Of a stretch of 64,000 nucleotides of DNA, positions 16,442-26,956 are shown piece after piece. The DNA is taken from the NCBI RefSeq assembly GCF_032878955.1, contig NZ_CP043839.1, forward strand, positions 1,922,001 through 1,986,000, in the 5' to 3' direction. How positions within the stretch are numbered: position 1 is the first letter of the stretch; each line of letters starts with the position of its first letter. The position numbers and the translations under genes were made by a program. The notes under the pieces are model-generated. The model was not told the origin of the DNA. It worked only from the letters and a program-made list of their open reading frames with translations, and made no database searches. Origin of the DNA: Butyricimonas paravirosa. Lineage in GTDB: Bacteria > Bacteroidota > Bacteroidia > Bacteroidales > Marinifilaceae.

Positions 16442-19400
16442 TTACGCGGTTTCAACCTCAGGTACTGAATCTATCGAATTGACAAATTTAACCAATTGCG
16501 GATCTGAATCTTTTTGTATGAGGTTTCGGAGACTCTTTTTCAATTCATAAGCATCATCCCCTGCTGTATTTATTAAATCCATATAAAAATCTTTGTTTTG
16601 CAGAATCAATGAACGGCATGCCCCATCGGAAATTACAGGTTTCACTATTTTATCAATAACGTCTCCAGCTTGACTTTTCAAATTACCATGCGATCTAAGC
16701 CATGTTTCGAAAAATTGAAACTTTATTGCATTGATAGTCTTTTTACCGATGCAGAAATCATTTCTTATATCGGTAACTGTCGATTTAATTTTTCGTTTAT
16801 CCAATCTTTCAACTATATTCTTGAAACAATTAGGGAAAGGATTCAAACTTTGAGTTCCAGAAGCAATATCCATCAGAATCTTTTTGCCAAATTCAGTCAA
16901 GTTATCTGGCAAGGATTTGATTTTAGCCAGTAAATGTTTTATTGCGACAAACCAATAATATGATGTATGTGCTGTTCTTTGGGCGTATAATGTATCAACA
17001 CTTATTTCAGACAACGCTTCGAACGCTATTTTATTGATATGATCGGTCAGGACATTGCTTATTTTAGTGGTCAAATCGTAAAAAGATGCGTCAGGAATTA
17101 CATCTTTAATATTGTTCTTAGTGATATACTTATCCAAATCGGTATTCCACTCTGCTAAATGCTCGATAAATACCTCATCCGTTACACCTATTCTGTTCTT
17201 AATATCTTCAAATTGGGGCAATATGTCTGAGAGCAATAATTTATAGCCAAGTTTATGATTTACCATGTATTGTAGTGTTTCATTTAATAGCGGTATATTC
17301 CATCCCACACTATTTACTAATAAGTCTCCATGATCCACATAATAGTCCATGAGTTCTGCAACATATTTTATATCTCCACCCTCTATTAAGGAAACGGAAT
17401 GACCATGTGCCAATTGCATGGCGACTAAATCGTAATATCCAGACTCTTTAATGTTTCGGCCATCAGTTTCTAATTCAGAATGCAACTGATTTATGTAGGT
17501 TGAATCTAACGTTACAGGTAAAGGTCTTTCTTCGTCAGATGCCAATAAACGATAGGTTGTAAATATAGCCCCTATATTATCTTTATTTACATTCTGTTCA
17601 TCAATGCAATTCGTGATCGCTTGCAAAAGCGTTGGAAACGTATAGGTAGAATTATCTTTTAACGTTTTTACAATATCTGCATGGTCGAAATTATCGGGTA
17701 GTAAGTTTGCCAAATAATTATCGAGCGCCTCCGAATTTGTTGCTACTTGATAATATTTATATGCTTTAGTTGTCGCGTTATCCCGATAGGCAGCATCTGT
17801 TGCATTTGCAGCTTGAATATAATCGATAAATGTATTTGGCTTGACTGTTTTTGCTTCAATCAATGACGTAAAATCGCACGCCAACTTATTTTGCGCAATA
17901 AACCTGTCTATTGCATCTAACGTTTTGAAATAGTCGCCGCCATTGAAGTCATTGAACCGAACTATCTTCTTATATAATTGAGCAATCACATGGTTTTGGC
18001 TTTCCGTGTCTAAATGCAACAGCAGTTCTTGGTATTCGACAGGGAACACCTGCTTCTCTATGGATTCTTTTAATTTCAATTGTGCTATTCTTTGCCATAC
18101 ACGCAGAATAACATCGCTCTTTCGAGTTAATTTATGCAAACAATGTATAATCTTATCGATAAGCGCATTGTCCATACATTGTATAACTTCTTCTAATACA
18201 GTGTCAAATTGTTTATTAGTCTCTGCATATTGATTTATGTCGTGGTCTTCTTCTCCGTTGATGCAGCCTTCAATATATTTTTTCAATGGAATTTGTCGAG
18301 CATCTTCAACATCGACACCATATACCAAAGCTGCAATTTCGCGTTGTGTTTGCAGATCATTGTTAATTATTGTTTGAATGCCATTCAGATAGTCGCCGGA
18401 CAATATTTGTTCTACTGGATTTGCCAGAATATCCGTCTTCTTCAAACAGAACAATGCTATGTTTATCATCAAAATTTCGTTACACCACTCTTGTTTAAGA
18501 GCGACCATCTCATTGATATATGATATAATTTCCCTAACATTGGCATTAGGATTTACCAATCTGAATATCCGATTTATAGTTTCTTTCGCTTCATTTTCTG
18601 TTTCTCCAAATGCTTCAACAAACAGTTTGTTGAATATACTTCGATAGTCGGTAATAACAGGAGGAGCAACACGATAAACAATAGGGAAAGTTTTATTGAT
18701 AAAATACTTGGTCAGTTGTTTCGTTTGTTCGTCGGTCTCATCTCCGAATGCACAAGCTAAATGTGTTTCATCGAAAGGAATAACAGCCCAAACATTTTCA
18801 AAACCGCTATCGGCGAAGAACGTATGGATAGAAGACCATAATTCTTTTACTTTTTCAGCGGGGAGACGATCCATGTTGTCAAAAACAAGGACTAATTTAC
18901 GTTGTCCTTTTTCCTTGATAAAATCAGAAATGTCTTGCATCCATGTTTTGAACTCGTAAACCGTTGGTTCGTCTTCGCTCAAAGTCTCATAGCAAACGTC
19001 CTTTTCGACTTTATCTTGATAAATAGCTAACATATAACTCCATCCATATTTATGATCTTTGCTATATGCCCATTTCCAAACGCACAATGCAATAAGAACT
19101 GGCAGTGCAGCTATGATAATAGACAATAAAGAAAACCACCATGTTGTGGGTGTAGGTTTTACTGCATACGCAATAAATGTAAATATCGGAGTTAAAACTG
19201 CAACCAAAAATGCCGCAACCATACCATTACTGATAAGGGGATATTTTTCGGTTACGGTCTCCGTTTTACGGGCTAATAAATATTTCAGCTTTTCAGACCA
19301 TGATACGGTTTTCGTACCTCCACCTTTGACTTTTATTGTTGCATTTCCAGATAGGATACCATCATCAATAAGTTTGCTTGTAAGCAATTCCAATATAGAG

Positions 19401-19696
19401 CGGCGTTGCAAGTCCTCTTGATGTCCCCATGCGTCATACTCAAAAAAGTAATAGTCGTCTGATAATTCACGTTCCAACATTTTAACCACGTTGGATTTTC
19501 CAGATCCCCAAATACCTTCGATGCCGATAATTCGAGGTAAAGTACATTCCTCATCCAATGAATCATTCTGACAAAAATGGCGAGCAATAGTTTTTGCCAA
19601 CCTTTCTTGCGAACCTCCATCGAATTTGTCAATACCACACGGTTTATTTTGGATAAACCGCGGATATTGCTGTTTGGATTGTAGTTTTGTTTCCAT
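16442..19696 (-). CDS. KAP-family P-loop NTPase (cargo; possible defence protein)
   Basis: 1,084 residues. Walker A GIWGSGKS lies at about 61-68 and Walker B LVLVFDNMDR at about 268-277. Two transmembrane helices are inserted between them (about 157-179 and 186-210), the hallmark of KAP NTPases. The remaining 700 residues are helical with no domain I recognise. The family includes phage-exclusion proteins such as PifA and QatA-type ATPases, so defence or abortive infection is possible but unproven. The gene is much more AT-rich than the mob and tra genes, lies 16 nt after the AAA gene, and occupies the ICE segment where rteC would be expected; recent acquisition is likely. Confidence 0.8.
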   Translation of the reverse strand: METKLQSKQQYPRFIQNKPCGIDKFDGGSQERLAKTIARHFCQNDSLDEECTLPRIIGIEGIWGSGKSNVVKMLERELSDDYYFFEYDAWGHQEDLQRRSILELLTSKLIDDGILSGNATIKVKGGGTKTVSWSEKLKYLLARKTETVTEKYPLISNGMVAAFLVAVLTPIFTFIAYAVKPTPTTWWFSLLSIIIAALPVLIALCVWKWAYSKDHKYGWSYMLAIYQDKVEKDVCYETLSEDEPTVYEFKTWMQDISDFIKEKGQRKLVLVFDNMDRLPAEKVKELWSSIHTFFADSGFENVWAVIPFDETHLACAFGDETDEQTKQLTKYFINKTFPIVYRVAPPVITDYRSIFNKLFVEAFGETENEAKETINRIFRLVNPNANVREIISYINEMVALKQEWCNEILMINIALFCLKKTDILANPVEQILSGDYLNGIQTIINNDLQTQREIAALVYGVDVEDARQIPLKKYIEGCINGEEDHDINQYAETNKQFDTVLEEVIQCMDNALIDKIIHCLHKLTRKSDVILRVWQRIAQLKLKESIEKQVFPVEYQELLLHLDTESQNHVIAQLYKKIVRFNDFNGGDYFKTLDAIDRFIAQNKLACDFTSLIEAKTVKPNTFIDYIQAANATDAAYRDNATTKAYKYYQVATNSEALDNYLANLLPDNFDHADIVKTLKDNSTYTFPTLLQAITNCIDEQNVNKDNIGAIFTTYRLLASDEERPLPVTLDSTYINQLHSELETDGRNIKESGYYDLVAMQLAHGHSVSLIEGGDIKYVAELMDYYVDHGDLLVNSVGWNIPLLNETLQYMVNHKLGYKLLLSDILPQFEDIKNRIGVTDEVFIEHLAEWNTDLDKYITKNNIKDVIPDASFYDLTTKISNVLTDHINKIAFEALSEISVDTLYAQRTAHTSYYWFVAIKHLLAKIKSLPDNLTEFGKKILMDIASGTQSLNPFPNCFKNIVERLDKRKIKSTVTDIRNDFCIGKKTINAIKFQFFETWLRSHGNLKSQAGDVIDKIVKPVISDGACRSLILQNKDFYMDLINTAGDDAYELKKSLRNLIQKDSDPQLVKFVNSIDSVPEVETA

Positions 19697-19712
19697 ATAC
19701 GTAATTTATTGA

Positions 19713-20843
19713 TTATACGAACTCCAAATAATTCTCCCGATTTACCACATGAAACTCGGCATAGGGATAGGCTTCTTGGAAGGCTTTCGGTGCGGCCGGC
19801 ATTTTATTTCCCCACTTGAACTCCAAGGCGGTAAGACTGTCGGCACTCTCCTCAATCAGGTCGATTTCCTGTTTGTCGTAGGTGCGCCAGAAATAGAACT
19901 CCCTGTGCAGTCCCTCATTGAAGTTCGCTTTGCGCCGCTCTCCGATGATGTAGTTCTCCCACAGCGCACCGACATCCTGCCGAATGGCCAGCGGTGAGAA
20001 AGCCCCGATAATGGCATTGCGAATGCCGTTGTCGTAGAAGTACCACTTGCCAGCTTTTGTAACCTCCTTGCGTAGGTTACGCGAATAAGCCCCCAGACGA
20101 TAGATAACGAAGACCTTTTCCAATAGGTCGAGGTATTTTTCAACGGTCGTCTTGCTCATGCCGAGTTGTTTACCTAACTCTTCGTAAGAAACTTCGCTGC
20201 CCAACTGAAAAGCTATCAATCGCAGTAGATCGCGCATCTTGCTCGAATTTTTTAAGCCGTCAATTGCTAAGATATCTTTAAGCAGGTATGCACCGACAAT
20301 ATCACGTAGGTAGTCTGTTTTACGTTCATAGTTCTCCATCATTACTACTTCGGGATAGGAACCGTAAATCAAGCGCGCTTCGAGGTTCTGGCGGGTTTCA
20401 AGTGCCGTTTCCGTCTGTGCGATTTCCCGTTGCGAGAATGGTGTAAGGAGAAATTGCGTACTGCGGCCGACCAACGGTTCACCAGTCTTATTCAGCAAAT
20501 CGAATGACGAAGAACCACTTGCCAAGACACTTATTCCCGGTATTTCATCAACTATCAACTTCAGAATACTACCGATTTGTGGTATGTTCTGTGCCTCATC
20601 AATAGCCAGCAAATCAATACCATCCAATAAATGCCGATAATTGGCTATTGAGCGATTCTCCAATAGTGCTAATGTGTCGTAGTCTTCGCCGTTGAGCATC
20701 ATCGTCCTACCTGAATAGTTGTCCACAATTTTACGCATCATTACCGTTTTACCAACACGGCGAGCACCAAAAATCAGTACTGCTTTATTGGGCGCGATTC
20801 GTGCTGTAATCTTCTCTTGAAGTATTCTATTTACTGTTTCCAT
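19713..20843 (-). CDS. AAA ATPase with DUF4143 domain
   Basis: 376 residues. Walker A is FGARRVGKTVMM (about 24-35), and Walker B is LLAIDEAQNIP (about 78-88), followed by a sensor (VLASGSSSFDLL). The C-terminal half carries the winged-helix and DUF4143 nuclease-like fold, with FYFWRTYDKQEIDLIEE near residue 320-335 (the E-x-D-x-I-E pattern). The family is widespread in Bacteroidetes and has no firm function. It probably shares a transcript with the KAP gene downstream. The two together form the cargo between rteB and mobC. Confidence 0.8.
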   Translation of the reverse strand: METVNRILQEKITARIAPNKAVLIFGARRVGKTVMMRKIVDNYSGRTMMLNGEDYDTLALLENRSIANYRHLLDGIDLLAIDEAQNIPQIGSILKLIVDEIPGISVLASGSSSFDLLNKTGEPLVGRSTQFLLTPFSQREIAQTETALETRQNLEARLIYGSYPEVVMMENYERKTDYLRDIVGAYLLKDILAIDGLKNSSKMRDLLRLIAFQLGSEVSYEELGKQLGMSKTTVEKYLDLLEKVFVIYRLGAYSRNLRKEVTKAGKWYFYDNGIRNAIIGAFSPLAIRQDVGALWENYIIGERRKANFNEGLHREFYFWRTYDKQEIDLIEESADSLTALEFKWGNKMPAAPKAFQEAYPYAEFHVVNRENYLEFV

Positions 20844-20861
20844 ACCTTATAAAATATAATG

Positions 20862-20869
20862 CAAAGATA
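20862..20869 (-). promoter_or_regulatory. Candidate -7 box for the AAA/KAP cargo pair
   Basis: On the minus strand TATCTTTG (TAnnTTTG) lies about 19 nt before the ATG at 20843, next to the 3' end of rteB. No clear -33 TTTG was found at the usual spacing. Confidence 0.35.
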
Positions 20870-20891
20870 GCCAAATTCAGTGAATTACGGG

Positions 20892-22214
20892 CTATGATTG
20901 CTTGAATTTATATTTAAGTCCATACTCTTCAAGTTTGCTGTATAGTGTTGTCCTGCCTATGCCGAGCAGTTCTGCGGCGACACTCCGGTTGCCGTTTGCC
21001 TGTTTCAACGCACGCAATATCCGCTCCTTATCCTCCGCGTCATTGCGCAAGGCGAAGCTGACAGTAGAGGTCGGTTTCGTCACGGCAAGTTCCAGATGCT
21101 CTTTCATGACAACACCTTCCTGCGCCTGCAATACAGCACCCATAACTTTCTGCCGAAGTTCCCGCACGTTGCCCGGCCATGCGTGTGTCAGCAACGCTTT
21201 ACGTGCTTCGGAACTGAACCCGCTCACGCTACACTCCAGCTCTCTGTTTGCCATATCACGGAAGAACTCTGCCAGCGGCATAATGTCTTCTTGACAGTCA
21301 CGCAACGGAGGAACGGTTATCCCGAAGTCGTGCAGGCGGTACAGAAGATCCTGCCGAAAACGCTTTTCATTCACCGATACCTCCAAATCTTCATTGGTAG
21401 CAGCGATGATGCGGACATTGAAATTCCGGTCTGCCTTGTCTCCGACCGGGCGATACCGCCTCTCCTGTATGGCACGGAGCAACATCTGTTGGGTTTCCAA
21501 CGCGAGGTTTCCTACCTCGTCCAGAAACAACGTGCCGCCTTCCGCCTCATGGAAATATCCTTTCTTGGCATTGTCCGCACCTGTAAATGCACCTTTGACG
21601 TGTCCGAAGAAAGCCGACGGTGCAAGCTCTTTGGAGAGTGAACCGCAGTCCACCGCCACAAATGGCTTGCCTGCACGTTTGCTCTTGTCATGCAACAGGT
21701 GGGCAATATGCTCCTTGCCCGTGCCGTTCTCACCAAATATCATCACGCTCATATCGGTGGCGGCTACCAGCCTTATGCGGTGCATGATTTTCTGAAAGGC
21801 GGAACCTTCACGGGCGAATATAGGCATACGGCGTTGTCCTGCCTGACGTTCTTTCAGTATGGAACGGATCAGGGGGACAAGTTTATCCTCCACAAGCTGT
21901 TTGGGAATATAGTCTATCGAGCCGAGTTTCATGCTTTCCACGGCGGTATTAACTTCGGCGTAGTCGGTCATAATGATGAAGGGCTGCATCTTTCCCTCCT
22001 TTCGCATCCAGCACAAAAGGTCTATGCCACTGCCGTCAGGCAGACGCAGGTCGGCAACCACGATATCATTATCTGTTGCCTGTTGCAGATGTTTCTTCGC
22101 GGTTGAGAGGTGGTAAGCCTTCATATTGCGGTAGCCCTCCCGTGACAGCATATTGCAGACATATTCGCAATACACGATGTTGTCTTCCACCACAATTATT
22201 TTTGTCTTATTCAT
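20892..22214 (-). CDS. rteB: RteB, sigma-54-type response regulator
   Basis: 440 residues. The receiver domain (about 1-120) has the phosphoacceptor Asp at about 55 (VVADLRLPDGSG). The AAA+ domain carries Walker A GENGTGKEH, the sigma-54 contact loop GAFTGADNAKKGYF and Walker B GGTLFLDEVGNL. The C-terminal Fis-type HTH ends ANGNRSVAAELLGIGRTTLYSKLEEYGL. In CTnDOT, RteA/RteB respond to tetracycline exposure and activate rteC. It overlaps rteA by 8 nt. No rteC follows here. Confidence 0.95.
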   Translation of the reverse strand: MNKTKIIVVEDNIVYCEYVCNMLSREGYRNMKAYHLSTAKKHLQQATDNDIVVADLRLPDGSGIDLLCWMRKEGKMQPFIIMTDYAEVNTAVESMKLGSIDYIPKQLVEDKLVPLIRSILKERQAGQRRMPIFAREGSAFQKIMHRIRLVAATDMSVMIFGENGTGKEHIAHLLHDKSKRAGKPFVAVDCGSLSKELAPSAFFGHVKGAFTGADNAKKGYFHEAEGGTLFLDEVGNLALETQQMLLRAIQERRYRPVGDKADRNFNVRIIAATNEDLEVSVNEKRFRQDLLYRLHDFGITVPPLRDCQEDIMPLAEFFRDMANRELECSVSGFSSEARKALLTHAWPGNVRELRQKVMGAVLQAQEGVVMKEHLELAVTKPTSTVSFALRNDAEDKERILRALKQANGNRSVAAELLGIGRTTLYSKLEEYGLKYKFKQS

Positions 22215-24525
22215 CTTCGTATTTTCTCCTTTCCTCTTCTGCCAACCGTATTATTTCCACTCCCTTATCCAGCACGGCAGTCACGGCATGGCTTAACGCT
22301 TCACCATCCGGGAGAGCATCGCCACGAAGCAATCCGTAAAGTACATTCAGCGGTTGGTCGGCACGGAGCACCTCCCACGAACTGCGCAGGTGGTGGATCA
22401 GGGAATCCAGCTTTTGCAGGTCTTTTTCTTTTGCTGCATCCCGTACCGCCTGCATTTCCTTTTCTGTTTCAGTTATCAACTTTTCCAGCATGACGGCTTC
22501 ATTGCCATAGGACAATAAGGCGGAAAAGTCCGGTTTCCCGTCCGGTGTCGCTTTTATGGCACACCTGTCGGAAACCTCCATCAGTTCCGATATGGAGAAC
22601 GGTTTGAACAGGCATCCGGCAAAGCCTTTTGCCAATAGTTCCCCTTTGTTACAACTGCCCGAAGCGGTTGCCACAACCACCGGGATTGTTGGTGAATTGC
22701 CCACGTTGGACGAACGCAACAGTTCCAGCAATTCGAAACCGTTTATATCGGGCATATTCAAGTCTGTCAGCAACAGGCTGTATTCTTTCTGGCGTATCAT
22801 TTCCATCAGTGCCGCAGCATCGGTGCAAGTGTCGCAGTGTATTCCTTCTTGGGAATACATCTCTTTCAGCATCAGAAGTAATACCTCATCATTGTCAATG
22901 GCGACAACATCATGGAATTTATTGTTATGATAAACAGGTGTATTGCTTGTATATCCAAGCTGTTCTTCAGCTTCCTGCATAGAAATTTCAACTGTGAAAC
23001 GACTGCCTTTCCCTTTCTTGCTGTCTAAACGGATTGTTCCGCCAAGCATCGACACAATATTACGCATTATGGCAAGCCCAAGCCCGAAACCCTCCTTTGC
23101 GGCGGCATTTGATAGACGTTCAAACGCACCGAACGCTTGTTTCTGTTCCTCTTCTGTCATGCCTGTACCTGTATCTTCAACGACCAGTGTCAGAACTCCA
23201 TTATCATATTCAGTAATCAAAGAAACACCGCCTTCTTCTGTGAACTTGACAGCGTTTGACAGCAGGTTATTCCCGATTTGTATTATTCGCTCTTTGTCGG
23301 TCAATACAATGGCATCGTGTCCAGTCTTCACGGACAAGGACAGCCCTTTGTTCACGGCAACAGGCATGAACTCCGTTTCAAGTGTGTGCGTGATTGCTGA
23401 AATCCGGCAGGGTGACAGACGGGGCTGTTCCTTGCCGTTGTCCAGGCGGAAGAAGTCAAGCAAAGTGTTAAGCATATCCCGCATACGGTCGGAGGATTGC
23501 AGTATGTTTTGGATATACTGCCCGGACTTATCCTCACACTGTTCTTTCCGTATCAGTCCGGCATAGCCTGTTATTGCTGTCAGCGGTGTGCGCAGTTCAT
23601 GGGTGATAGTATGTACCGCCTTCTTCCTTGACGTTATCAGTGCCTCGTTCCGTTGTACGGATTGTTCCAGTTGCCTTATCAAATCAGTTGTCTTGTGCTT
23701 GTATTGTTTAATGCTTTTTGCATCACGATGTATGATGATGTAGGAAATTAACAACAATAGAAGAACGAATCCCATTAAACCGCCTACTTGCATAAATGAC
23801 TTTTCACGCATGGCAACTATTTCGTTTTCCCGGCTTTGCAGTTCGGTTTGTACCTTTTCTTCTATTTGGCAAATCAATTCTTGCAGTTGTCTGTTAAGTT
23901 CTGCATTACGAGCTGCAAGGCTGTCGGCTTGTTCCGACAATTGGCGATCCTGCACTTTCTGTTCGCTGATTACGTTTCTATTGACCGAATGAAGGATAGT
24001 GGTTGATACTGCTGGAGTTACTTCCTTTTTTTTGCCGAATATGCCTAAGAAACCTTTTCGTTTTGGCTTTTTGGACTGTTCCTGCACACTTTTCTGTACA
24101 ATAACCGGAATTTGATTGGCTATCTTCTTGTTAATAGATTGTTGTTCATCCATTAACCGGACTATCTGGAACATCTGTCGTTCCTTATCCTCTAAAAGAC
24201 TGCGCACACTATCGATGCGCTCTGCTGGATAGGTGGCCTTGAAACGGCAGAGCATACTGTCCATTGCCATACGCCGTGCATGGTAATGCTCGATATCTTT
24301 ATCGTTCCATTCCAGTATTGTTTCACCCAATAGAGAAAATTTTATCATTTGAATATTGATATTGTTTATTTCTTTTCGGAGCTCGTCTATTTTTTTATTG
24401 CCAAGTTCTAATGCTTCTATCTCCTGCCATTCATAGAGGCTATTATATGCCATACATCCGATAAGAATGGAGATAAGTATATATCCCAACCGTATTGCCT
24501 TATAGAAATTTCCTGACCGCTCCAT
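22207..24525 (-). CDS. rteA: RteA, hybrid sensor histidine kinase
   Basis: 772 residues. Two transmembrane helices (about 13-30 and 246-266) flank a helical sensor region. HisKA contains HTITHELRTPLTAITGYAGL. HATPase motifs are NLLSNAVKFTEEGG (N box), VEDTGTGM and GFGLGLAIMRNI. A C-terminal receiver (DNDEVLLLM, LLLTDLNMPDINGFELL, CLFKPFS) and a short Hpt-like helix (IHHLRSSWEVL) follow. It is the sensor partner of RteB. The start overlaps the tetQ stop (TAATG), giving tetQ-rteA-rteB as one operon. Confidence 0.95.
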   Translation of the reverse strand: MERSGNFYKAIRLGYILISILIGCMAYNSLYEWQEIEALELGNKKIDELRKEINNINIQMIKFSLLGETILEWNDKDIEHYHARRMAMDSMLCRFKATYPAERIDSVRSLLEDKERQMFQIVRLMDEQQSINKKIANQIPVIVQKSVQEQSKKPKRKGFLGIFGKKKEVTPAVSTTILHSVNRNVISEQKVQDRQLSEQADSLAARNAELNRQLQELICQIEEKVQTELQSRENEIVAMREKSFMQVGGLMGFVLLLLLISYIIIHRDAKSIKQYKHKTTDLIRQLEQSVQRNEALITSRKKAVHTITHELRTPLTAITGYAGLIRKEQCEDKSGQYIQNILQSSDRMRDMLNTLLDFFRLDNGKEQPRLSPCRISAITHTLETEFMPVAVNKGLSLSVKTGHDAIVLTDKERIIQIGNNLLSNAVKFTEEGGVSLITEYDNGVLTLVVEDTGTGMTEEEQKQAFGAFERLSNAAAKEGFGLGLAIMRNIVSMLGGTIRLDSKKGKGSRFTVEISMQEAEEQLGYTSNTPVYHNNKFHDVVAIDNDEVLLLMLKEMYSQEGIHCDTCTDAAALMEMIRQKEYSLLLTDLNMPDINGFELLELLRSSNVGNSPTIPVVVATASGSCNKGELLAKGFAGCLFKPFSISELMEVSDRCAIKATPDGKPDFSALLSYGNEAVMLEKLITETEKEMQAVRDAAKEKDLQKLDSLIHHLRSSWEVLRADQPLNVLYGLLRGDALPDGEALSHAVTAVLDKGVEIIRLAEEERRKYEDE

Positions 24526-26450
24526 TATTTTAATGACATTGATTTTTGGAACATGAATAAAAGTTTATCTTTTTCGTTCATGCGGATATTATCAGAATAA
24601 CCGTCTTTTGTTATTTGATACCCACATGGCTTAACCATAAAAATGCCTAAGCCCTTAGTGTACGAACTTACTTCTGAGGCATAGTCTTTACTTGTATTTA
24701 ATGGAACTTTCCCTTTAATATGACACCACTCATTATTACAACTGATGTCTTCAATCTCAGACATCAGTTTTTGCAAATCTGTAATAGCTTTGGAACTCGC
24801 TACTTGGGGTATCTGCAACTCAAAACAGAGCATCGGTTCGAGAATGTCCACACCTGACTGTTGCAAAGCCAGCCTGAAGACATAAGGGGTCAGCTGTCTG
24901 AAATCAGCAGGTGTACTTACCGGGCTATAATACTCGGCTTGAGTAAAAGTTACTTTCAGATCTGTCACTTCCCATCCATGTAAACCAGATTGGCAAGACA
25001 TACGAATCCCTTCAAAAACGGCATTTTGAAAAGAATGGTTCAGATAACCATAGGAGATGTCACTTTCGATTTGCAACCCTGCCCCTAACGGTAAGGGTTC
25101 AAGAGTCAGCCCTATTGTGGCCCAGTAAGGGTTGGGTGGTACTTCGATCTGAATAATCTTATTGACCTTTTTTATAGGTCGTTCTTTGTAGATAGTCTTG
25201 ATCTCATCAAAATGGACCTTTACGGAAAATCGTTCTTCCAGCAATGTCTGTATGATTTCCTTTTGGGTCAAACCATATAACGAGATTTCCAATTCATCAC
25301 TATATGAGTTTATGGAAAAGGACAAAGACGGGTCTTCAATCCACAATGTATTCAGAGCGGATATCACCTTGCTTCTCTCTTCGGGCTTATTTGGCCGGAC
25401 GGAGGATTTGAGAGCGGGATGCTGATGAGATAATCCTTGAATCAAACAAGGTTTAGCACCTAAATAATCTCCGATTCGAAAATCTTCTATATCTTCTACA
25501 ATCGCGATATCATTGGCACCCACTTCATCAACATTTATCTCTCTGCCCTGATAAATAGTCTTTAGATTTTTAATCTTGATGAATTTTTCCGAATCGTTGA
25601 TTCTTACAACGTCTCGAAGTCTCAGACTTCCGTCAATTATTTTAAGAAAACTTCTTTTATGCCCTTTGGGGTCATGCTCTATCTTATAGAGATAAGCTGA
25701 AAGTCTGTTTGAGACTGATGCCGGAGGAAGTATAAAAGAAGAAATGGCGTCCAACAACTCATTGATACCGATATTGAACATTGCTGATCCATGTAGCACC
25801 GGATAGACTTTGGCTTTTGCCACAAGAGCGATTATCGTATTCCAATAATCAGCCGGTGAAATTTCGCTATCCGCCAAATATCGTTCTAATATATCGTCGT
25901 CATGGTTGCATACAAATTCTTTGTATTCTTCCTTTATATATGTTTGGGAGCAAACCGGATAAACCGATCCATCGACAACAGTTTGCATAAACAGGACATC
26001 TTGCGACAGATTTGTTTTTATATCCATATACAAACGCTCCAAATTCACACCGGCACGGTCAATCTTATTGATAAATATAATTGTCGGGATTTGCAGCTTT
26101 TGTAAAGTACTGAACAGCAACTTTGTCTGCGCTTGTATGCCTTCCTTTGCGGATAAGATGAGGACTGCTCCATCAAGCATTTTGAATGTCCGCTCCACTT
26201 CCGCAATAAAATCCATGTGTCCCGGAGTGTCAATGATATTGCATTTCACTCCATTCCAGATAATAGATGTCGTAGAAGCCCGGACAGTAATTCCTCTACG
26301 TTTCTCTATATCCATAGAGTCCGTTATGGTGTCACCATTATCCACACGGCCGCACTTTTCCGTTGCTCCACTGGCAAACAGCAGATTCTCGGTTACAGAA
26401 GTTTTTCCTGCATCAATGTGAGCAAGAATTCCTAAATTTATAATATTCAT
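24525..26450 (-). CDS. tetQ: TetQ tetracycline resistance ribosomal protection protein
   Basis: 641 residues from the ATG at 26450 ([18 protein letters not shown]), the standard TetQ length. An in-frame GTG 16 codons upstream is rejected because the EF-G-like G domain begins at this Met. G1 is [10 protein letters not shown]3 is DTPGHMDF and G4 is NKID. It displaces tetracycline from the ribosome using GTP. It is first in the tetQ-rteA-rteB operon, with a promoter at 26585-26615 and a structured leader. It is far more AT-rich than the tra genes. Confidence 0.98.
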
Positions 26451-26578
26451 TTGGATTAAGCAATAATATACTACAGTAGATGCATTGTCGAAACGCACCT
26501 TTTAATACCTCCTCGTAGCATATGAGAACTACAGGATTACTAACTCGTATTAATATGTATATTATTACTGCCGCATAA
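26451..26578 (-). promoter_or_regulatory. tetQ leader (translational attenuation region)
   Basis: About 128 nt lie between the predicted transcription start and the tetQ ATG. The leader contains very short reading frames, for example ATG CAT CTA CTG TAG about 21 nt before the start, and self-complementary AT-rich stretches. In CTnDOT the tetQ leader controls translation in response to tetracycline (established). The exact leader peptide and hairpins were not resolved here. Confidence 0.5.
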
Positions 26579-26584
26579 CGATTA

Positions 26585-26615
26585 CAAAATTACACAAAAA
26601 AATATATCTAACAAA
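26585..26615 (-). promoter_or_regulatory. tetQ-rteA-rteB promoter
   Basis: On the minus strand TTTG (26612-26615), a 19-nt spacer and TAATTTTG (26585-26592) give an exact Bacteroidetes -33/-7 promoter. It lies about 135 nt upstream of the tetQ ATG. Confidence 0.8.
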
Positions 26616-26956
26616 AGTGGGAGGATTTTTTAACTTTTTACCATAGACATTTTATTAGGGAAGCGTAGGTTCAACTGGCAAGTACAAATAAGTAGAAATG
26701 TTTGAACAACACCGTTTTAGGAAGTTGAAAAATCAAGTTTCTCTCTCGGTATAGCGTTTATTTTGGCCAATATCTTCTTTAGTTTAGCATTTGTGTATTT
26801 CCCATTCGTGTTCTATTTAGCTCCTTATTATGAGTATGTAGCAAGTTACTTATCAAATTCAGCCTCTTTGAGGGTCAAATATGGTTTTGCAAATGGTGAC
26901 TGACAAGACATAAACAAGGTCAGCAGGAATTTTTTACATAAATGGACATGAATGTA
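26616..26956. other. AT-rich gene-free stretch upstream of tetQ
   Basis: No gene with a usable start is visible. A plus-strand frame from 26721 to 26903 stays open for 60 codons and reads as hydrophobic (SLGIAFILANIFFSLAFVYF) but has no ATG. It may be the remnant of a membrane protein or a chance frame. Confidence 0.3.

Noticed and set aside
26451..26498. GTG start giving TetQ 16 extra residues
   Set aside because: TetQ is 641 residues from the ATG at 26450; the extension lies in the regulatory leader.
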